From: CAADGL01 sp964643885
GTDB taxonomy: Bacteria > Planctomycetota > Phycisphaerae > UBA1845 > Fen-1342
Length of the DNA: 30,773 bases
Direction: 5' to 3'
NCBI GenBank assembly: GCA_964643885.1
Contig: CAZXUI010000056.1
Coordinates: forward strand, 1 to 30,773
Shown here: piece after piece, positions 24,917 through 30,773 of the stretch
How the letters are laid out: each line of letters opens with the position of its first letter
Position numbering within the stretch: position 1 is the first letter of the stretch
Program-made: the position numbers and the translations under genes
The notes under the pieces: model-generated
Database searches by the model: none
What the model saw: the letters and a program-made list of their open reading frames with translations, nothing else
Told to the model about the DNA's origin: nothing

Positions 24917-24977
24917 CGGCCGCCTGCTCGAACCCTCGGCCCTGGGCAGAAAAGTGTGAAATATCGGCCGGCGGGAC

Positions 24978-25006
24978 TTGACGTTCGGTATTTGTTCGGA
25001 TACATT
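24978..25006 (+). promoter_or_regulatory. recA promoter with GTTC-N7-GTTC operator candidate
   Basis: TTGACG (24978-24983), 17-nt spacer, TACATT (25001-25006). Within the spacer GTTC (24983-24986), seven bases and GTTC (24994-24997) form exactly the direct-repeat LexA box known from Alphaproteobacteria. Binding here would block RNA polymerase. The transcript would have a leader of about 135 nt. Confidence 0.65.
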
Positions 25007-25146
25007 TCATCTGGTCGGTCGAAACACGCGACGGGCGATTGGCCCCTCGGGGCGAACTGGCGGCCGGGCGCTGTTGCGGTCCGCCGGGTAGCTTGCGGAG
25101 CCGGCCCGGTCGCGGTAATTCCGGGCGCTGTTCTCAGGAGACTCGC

Positions 25147-26343
<1,197 letters not shown>

Positions 26344-26361
26344 CGGACGCCGGCCGGCCGC

Positions 26362-26403
26362 CCCTGCCGCCGGTCGCGGCAATGGCAGGGCCCGCCGGGG
26401 CCC
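26362..26403 (+). terminator. GC hairpins after recA, possible terminator
   Basis: CCCTGCC (26362-26368) pairs with GGCAGGG (26384-26390), followed by GGGCCC / GGGCCC around GCCG. No T tract, so intrinsic termination is uncertain. Confidence 0.3.
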
Positions 26404-26524
26404 GTCCGGCAGCGGCTGATGTGCAACCGTCGAGCGGCCGAAGTAATCTCCGGTGAGGTCCGGGTGGCCCCGCGCTGAATCTGCGCCCCGCCCGCCCACG
26501 CGCGATCCAGCGGAGCCGGCTCGT

Positions 26525-28042
26525 ATGCAGACGCTTCTCGCCCGCCGCCGTGATGTGCAGCCGCGGCCGCACCGGCCGCACCGGCCGCACCGGCTCGGTA
26601 TCGGCGTCGCACTGGCGATGCTCGTCGTGACCAGCGCGGCGCCAGCGCAATCGAGTCCGGAGCAGACTTCGTCCTCGGGCTCGACGTCAGCCTCGCCTGC
26701 GCCCCCGCCTCCGTCCTCGTCCTCGTCCTCCACGGAAGCCGGCGGCGATCCCGCGGCTGTGCTCGCTCAGCTCGAGCAGGTGTTTCAACAGGTCGCCCGC
26801 CGCGTCGGCCCGAGCGTGGTCGGCATCCGCGCTTACCGCCGCTATTTCGTCGCCCGCCCCTCGGCCGACGGAACCGCCGCCGGCTCGCTCGATACGGTCG
26901 TCATCGTCAACGGCAGCGGCACGGTCATTCGTGGCGACGGCTCGATTCTCACGAATGAGCACGTCATCCAGTCCGCGACGACGATCGAGGTGCTCTGCCA
27001 TGACGGGCGCCGCCTGCCCGCACGCGTGATCGCCTCCGACCCGCGCAGCGACCTGGCAATCCTCCGAATCGAGCGCCGCGATCTGCCCGTCGCGGCCTAC
27101 GGCGACCCGCGCTCCGTTGCCCGCGGCCAGTGGGCGATCGCGCTGGGCAATCCCTATGGCCTCGCCGCCGACGGCCAGCCCAGCGTCTCGGTCGGCGTGA
27201 TCTCGAATCTCGGCCGACGTCTGCCGGGACTCGGCGAGGTCGACGACCGCCTCTACACGGACATGATCCAGACGACGGCGTCGATCAATCCGGGCAACTC
27301 CGGCGGACCGCTCTTCAATCTGCGCGGCGAGCTGGTCGGCGTCGTGACGGCCATGCACACGCGCGCCACCGGCGAAGAGGGCGTCGGCTTCGCGATTCCG
27401 CTCACGCCGCCACGCATGCAGATCATCGAAACGCTGCTCGAAGGCGGCCAGGTCGAATACGGCTACGTGGGGATGGTCGTAAGCCCGCTCGAGGATTCAT
27501 CGTCCGGCTCGGCGCCCGCCCGCGGCGTCCGCGTCGAGCGCGTCGAGGCGGACGGACCGGCCGCCCGCGCCGGCGTGCGCGAAGGCGACGTTCTGCTGAG
27601 CTTCAACCGCCAGCCGGTCGATCGCCCGTCGAAGGTCGTCGAGCTAGTCGGCGAAGCGCACGTCGGCCAGCGTGTACCCGTCGAGTTGCAGCGTGGCGAA
27701 CTGCGGCTCACGGCCGAGATCGAAGTCGAGCGGCGCGACATCGCACGGGTCGGCTGGATGCGCGGCGCCGCCCTGCTCTGGCGCGGCATGCGCATCGTGG
27801 ACCGCTCCGCAATCGCAGGCCCCGGCGGCGGAGACGGTGACGCCGCGCAGGGCGTCGTCGTACTCGAAATCGCGGACGCCAGCCCAGCCGCGTCCGCCCG
27901 CATCGCGGCCGGCGATCTGATCGAGGCGGTCGAGGATACGCACGTCCGGGGCGTAGACAGCTTCCGCCGGGCCGTGCGCTCGCTTCGCGGCGAGGTCAAG
28001 CTGCGCATACGCGGGCGCGGTGACGTGATCATCGGCCCGTGA
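26525..28042 (+). CDS. HtrA/Deg-type serine protease with two PDZ domains
   Basis: A 505-aa trypsin-like protease of the DegP/HtrA family for envelope protein quality control. A signal sequence (about 24-41, ending SAAPAQ) follows a basic leader that contains a 9-bp repeat read as PHRPHRPHR. A Ser/Pro-rich linker (about 43-72) leads to the protease domain with the triad His146 (TNEHVI), Asp176 (SDLAIL) and Ser259 (NPGNSGGPL). PDZ1 is at about 300-400 and PDZ2 near 440-500 (SPAASARIAAGDLIEAV). The start at ATG 26525 has GGAG about 11 nt upstream; GTG 26453 is an alternative. Its 3' end is overlapped antisense by the amidase frame. Confidence 0.93.
   Translation: MQTLLARRRDVQPRPHRPHRPHRLGIGVALAMLVVTSAAPAQSSPEQTSSSGSTSASPAPPPPSSSSSSTEAGGDPAAVLAQLEQVFQQVARRVGPSVVGIRAYRRYFVARPSADGTAAGSLDTVVIVNGSGTVIRGDGSILTNEHVIQSATTIEVLCHDGRRLPARVIASDPRSDLAILRIERRDLPVAAYGDPRSVARGQWAIALGNPYGLAADGQPSVSVGVISNLGRRLPGLGEVDDRLYTDMIQTTASINPGNSGGPLFNLRGELVGVVTAMHTRATGEEGVGFAIPLTPPRMQIIETLLEGGQVEYGYVGMVVSPLEDSSSGSAPARGVRVERVEADGPAARAGVREGDVLLSFNRQPVDRPSKVVELVGEAHVGQRVPVELQRGELRLTAEIEVERRDIARVGWMRGAALLWRGMRIVDRSAIAGPGGGDGDAAQGVVVLEIADASPAASARIAAGDLIEAVEDTHVRGVDSFRRAVRSLRGEVKLRIRGRGDVIIGP
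26567..26593. repeat. 9-bp tandem repeat, three copies
   Basis: CCGCACCGG three times in frame in the htrA-like gene, giving PHRPHRPHR before the signal helix. Confidence 0.8.
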
Positions 28043-28798
28043 GCGCTCCTGTTCCCATGGTGCCGCCGGCGCCCGCAGCGCCAGCGACGCCGCCACCGTC
28101 CGCCGCACGTCGGCGATCCTTCCGAGCATGTGCCGTCCCGGACACTCCGTCGCGTTCGTCACCTGCCCATGCCCGTAGACCGCGCTGGGCGAGATCCGTC
28201 CCTCGGCGCAGAGCAGCTCCACCAGCGCCGTCAGCGTGGCCAGTTGCCGCGGCGTCGGATTGGATTGCTGGAAGTTTCCGATCAGGCAGATGCCGATGCC
28301 GCGCTCGTTGAAGAAGTTGTTCGGCCGGAAGATGCCGAAATAGCGCCCCGCGCCGGCCTTGCAGTGCGCGCCGGTGGTCTGCCGCTTCCAGCGCGAGCCG
28401 ATATAGAGCTGTCCGTCGCCGTAGTTCACCCCGTTGCCGATCACGAAGTGGTAGCCCAGCCCGCGCTCCCAGCCGCGCCGCAAATGCTCGCGATGCATGC
28501 TCTCCGGCGTCGCCTTCGCCGTGGCCGAGTGATGCACGATGACGACGTGCCAGCGTCCGCGCGCGATCCCCCCGCGCGGCAGAACGTCCGCCGGATTGAC
28601 CGTCGCCGTCGGAATCGGCCGCCGCGCGGCCCGCCTCGGCTCCTCCCGTGGCGGCGGCAGAGGATCGGCCGGCGGCAACACCATCCGCCGTCCGGTCGAA
28701 AGATAGGGCTCGGGAAGTTCGGATGTTCGCGCGGGCTGTGACGACTGACAACCGACGATGATCACCGTCAGAAGCAGTGCGGGTGCAATCCGTTGCAT
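27644..28798 (-). CDS. Lipoprotein N-acetylmuramoyl-L-alanine amidase (PGRP/Ami_2 type)
   Basis: The 384-aa frame starts with a lipoprotein signal (PALLLTVIIVGC, Cys17). The amidase domain (about 80-240) contains VIVHHSAT, HFVIGNG, RPNNFFNERGIGICLIGNF and YGHGQVTNATECPGRH, with His and Cys zinc ligands typical of Amidase_2/PGRP enzymes that cut the MurNAc-L-Ala bond of peptidoglycan. GAGGAG lies just upstream of the ATG. The conserved domain ends near 28060, but no stop occurs until 27644, so the last 133 residues are encoded antisense to the PDZ2 part of the htrA-like gene and look like shadow sequence. The gene is divergent from hsp20. Confidence 0.85.
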   Translation of the reverse strand: MQRIAPALLLTVIIVGCQSSQPARTSELPEPYLSTGRRMVLPPADPLPPPREEPRRAARRPIPTATVNPADVLPRGGIARGRWHVVIVHHSATAKATPESMHREHLRRGWERGLGYHFVIGNGVNYGDGQLYIGSRWKRQTTGAHCKAGAGRYFGIFRPNNFFNERGIGICLIGNFQQSNPTPRQLATLTALVELLCAEGRISPSAVYGHGQVTNATECPGRHMLGRIADVRRTVAASLALRAPAAPWEQERSRADDHVTAPAYAQLDLAAKRAHGPAEAVYAPDVRILDRLDQIAGRDAGGRGWAGVRDFEYDDALRGVTVSAAGACDCGAVHDAHAAPEQGGAAHPADPCDVAPLDFDLGREPQFATLQLDGYTLADVRFAD

Positions 28799-29108
28799 GG
28801 CACACTCCTCGACTTCTCGGCGCGGCGGCCGCGATACCGGCAGGACCGCGCCACGCCGGAACTATAACCGCGCCCCACCGTGCGTCCAGAGCCGCAGACC
28901 GCCCGCGACGGTCGGCTTGCGCCGCTCCGCCCGCACCGACTCCGCATCGACTCCGCATCGACTCCGTAGCGGCAGCTTCTGCGCCCCTGCTGTTCTCATC
29001 GGCACGACCCGGCCGACAGTTGCAGACAACCCGCCCACGCGCGCTCAATTCGCTGTAGAATCCGGACACGCGACGGCGCGGTGCCTGCCGTAAGGTTCGG
29101 GTGCATCC
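28799..29108. other. Divergent region between amidase and hsp20
   Basis: 310 bases without a gene. It has an 11-bp tandem repeat (GACTCCGCATC, 2.6 copies, 28938-28966) and a TAGAAT (29056-29061) that could be an hsp20 -10 box. No CIRCE element or clear -35 was found. Confidence 0.45.
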
Positions 29109-29534
29109 ATGCCCATCGACAAGTTCGGAGTCGGCCGGGAATTCGACGAGTGGTCGCAGAAGCTCCAGAGCATCATGGACGAGATGCTCAAACGCAGCTT
29201 CGTCCACTTCCGTGACTCCGGCGAGTGGCAACCCGCGATGAACGTCTACGAAACGCGCGACGCCGTCCATATCTGCGTCGAGCTCGCCGGCGTCGAGCAC
29301 GAACGGATCAGCGTCGAATGCGCCGAAGGCCGTCTCCTGCGTCTCAGCGGCCGCCGCGACCAGCCCCGCCCGGACGGCGAGTGCGGGCCGCTGAGCCTCT
29401 ACCTGATGGAGATCAACGAAGGCGCCTTCCGCCGCGAAATCGAATTGCCCGAACAGGTCGAGATGGACGCCATCGACGCCACGTACTCGCGAGGCTACCT
29501 ATGGATCCGGCTGCCGAGAGCATCAAAGCCCTGA
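29109..29534 (+). CDS. Small heat shock protein (Hsp20/alpha-crystallin)
   Basis: The 141-aa product has an alpha-crystallin domain (about 41-135): PAMNVYETRDAVHICVELAG, the SVECAEGRLLRLSGRR strand pair and FRREIELPEQVEMDAIDATY. The C-terminal IxI-like anchor is weak (LWIRLPRA). Such proteins hold unfolding proteins in the cytoplasm. Its end overlaps the lon start by 34 nt, so the chaperone and protease are cotranscribed and probably translationally linked. The Shine-Dalgarno is weak (AAGG about 14 nt upstream). Confidence 0.93.
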   Translation: MPIDKFGVGREFDEWSQKLQSIMDEMLKRSFVHFRDSGEWQPAMNVYETRDAVHICVELAGVEHERISVECAEGRLLRLSGRRDQPRPDGECGPLSLYLMEINEGAFRREIELPEQVEMDAIDATYSRGYLWIRLPRASKP

Positions 29535-30773
29535 ATACGCGCGATCGCGACGCGAGCGACGGCGCCAAGCCCGAGCAGCCGGCGGCGCCCACCCGCGACG
29601 AGGACCGCCTGCCGGACATCCCGCGCGAGCTGCCTGTGCTGCCCGTCCGCAACGTCGTCGTCTTCCCCGGCACGGTCATGCCGCTGACGATCGGCCGCGA
29701 GAAGTCCAAGCGCCTGATCGACGACGTGCTGGCCGGCAGCAAGCTGCTGGCCATCTTCACCCAGCGGCGCGAGGACGTCGAAGACCCCGGCATCAACGAC
29801 ATCTACCGCGTCGGCACGGCGGCGCAGGTGCTCAAGCTGCTGCGCATGCCCGACGGCTCGAACAGCCTGCTGGTGCACGGCCTGGTCCGCGTCGGCCTCG
29901 AGCAGTTCGTCGCCACCGAGCCCTACTGGAAAGCGCTGATCAACACCCACGAGGACCGCGTCACCGACTCGCTCGAGCTCCAGGCCCTGGCCTACAGCGC
30001 CCGCACGACCGCCGAGCAGGTCATCCGCCTCAGCCCGAACGTGCCCGACGAAGCGCTTCAGATTCTCGCCAGCATCGAGCGGCCCGGCGGGTTGGCCGAC
30101 TTCCTGGCCGCCAATCTCTCGCTGGGCCTGGTGCAGAAGCAGGAGCTGCTCGAGACCTTCGAGATCATGGACCGCCTGCGCAAGGTCAACGCCACGCTCC
30201 AGAACCAGCTCGAAATCCTCGAGCTGGCGCAGAAGATCCAGACCGACGTGCGCGACCAGATCGACGAGTCGCAGCGCAAGTACTTCCTGCACGAGCAGCT
30301 CAAGGCCATCCAGAAGGAGCTGGGCGAGGAGGATTCGCGCTCGGCCGAGCTCGACGACCTGCGCAAGCGCATCCAGGCCGCCAGCATGCCCGAGGCCGTT
30401 CAGAAGGAGGCCGACCGCGAGTTCGAGCGGCTCAAGCGCATTCCGCAGATCTCGCCGGAGAGCGGCGTCATCCGCGACTATCTCGAGTGGCTCGTCGAGA
30501 TGCCCTGGAGCGTCAGGACCGAGGACAATCTCGATCTCGATCGCGCCCAGCGCATCCTGGACGAGGACCATTACGGCCTCGACAAGATCAAGCGCCGCAT
30601 CGTCGAGTACCTGGCCGTCCGCAAGCTCAACCCCGAAGGCAAGGGACCGATCCTCTGCTTCGCCGGACCGCCCGGCGTCGGCAAGACCTCGCTCGGCCAG
30701 AGCATCGCTCGTGCCCTCGGCCGCCGCTTCATCCGCATCGCGCTCGGCGGCGTGCGCGACGAGGCCGACATCC
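29501..30773 (+). CDS. lon: Lon ATP-dependent protease, partial (C-terminus beyond window)
   Basis: The first 424 residues of Lon. The N-terminal substrate-binding domain begins at LPVLPVRNVVVFPGTVMPL (about 46) and is followed by the coiled-coil region with YFLHEQLKAIQKELGEE and the LEWLVEMPWS motif. The AAA module starts with Walker A GPPGVGKTS near residue 389. The Ser-Lys protease domain lies outside the window. The ATG at 29501 lies inside hsp20 with GAGG about 7 nt upstream, supporting the 34-nt overlap. Lon degrades damaged and regulatory proteins in the cytoplasm. Confidence 0.95.
   Translation, partial: MDPAAESIKALNTRDRDASDGAKPEQPAAPTRDEDRLPDIPRELPVLPVRNVVVFPGTVMPLTIGREKSKRLIDDVLAGSKLLAIFTQRREDVEDPGINDIYRVGTAAQVLKLLRMPDGSNSLLVHGLVRVGLEQFVATEPYWKALINTHEDRVTDSLELQALAYSARTTAEQVIRLSPNVPDEALQILASIERPGGLADFLAANLSLGLVQKQELLETFEIMDRLRKVNATLQNQLEILELAQKIQTDVRDQIDESQRKYFLHEQLKAIQKELGEEDSRSAELDDLRKRIQAASMPEAVQKEADREFERLKRIPQISPESGVIRDYLEWLVEMPWSVRTEDNLDLDRAQRILDEDHYGLDKIKRRIVEYLAVRKLNPEGKGPILCFAGPPGVGKTSLGQSIARALGRRFIRIALGGVRDEADI

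Noticed and set aside
28799..29108. CIRCE or other heat-shock operator upstream of hsp20-lon
   Set aside because: No inverted repeat of the CIRCE type is present; only a weak -10 candidate was seen.

Overview
The window is very GC-rich and reads as part of a planctomycete genome, probably from a metagenome or draft assembly because it contains a 100-N gap. The lineage call is inference. It rests on a pseudopilin-like protein with an H-x9-DG motif, an ECF sigma factor directly upstream of a Ser/Thr kinase with TPR repeats, an extracellular PA14 protein ending in EF-hand (dockerin-like) repeats, and intergenic DNA packed with hairpin repeats. Both window edges cut genes: prkA on the left, lon on the right.

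Layout. 1-2365: serine protein kinase PrkA (partial), a membrane-anchored zinc-ribbon protein, and divergent ispF. 2366-5115: a VKOR-DsbA fusion flanked by repeats: a 24-bp tandem repeat with an inverted copy, octamer arrays that start exactly at stop codons, and a 122-bp three-hairpin tandem array holding the assembly gap. 5110-7648: an SPFH-RHH gene pair and a divergent ketol-acid reductoisomerase, separated by modular hairpin repeats. 7927-16449: a large secreted PA14 protein, a secreted metallo-beta-lactamase-fold hydrolase, a DinG-type helicase coupled to a small membrane protein, thiS-thiG and a polysaccharide deacetylase. 16465-17845: a pseudopilin-like gene and tRNA-Ser(GCT).

17850-19600 is the accessory part. 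It holds decayed toxin-antitoxin genes (UPF0175, DUF3368, a VapC-like PIN start), a 49-aa protein and a 77-aa stand-alone LuxR-type HTH protein. 19609-24916: a secreted protein of unknown function, the TPR kinase and its ECF sigma factor, and an NAD(P)H-hydrate epimerase. 24917-30773: recA, a HtrA-type protease, a lipoprotein N-acetylmuramoyl-alanine amidase whose frame runs about 400 nt antisense into the protease gene, Hsp20, and lon overlapping hsp20 by 34 nt.

Functional themes are protein quality control (HtrA, Hsp20, Lon), DNA repair (RecA, DinG-like helicase), thiamine and isoprenoid synthesis, envelope redox and cell-wall enzymes, and kinase or sigma signalling. The most unusual material is non-coding: at least five families of short hairpin repeats, some with compensatory stem changes, two of which lie inside coding sequence or supply stop codons, and a GTTC-N7-GTTC element inside the recA promoter. 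No CRISPR array, IS element, integrase or rRNA was seen.
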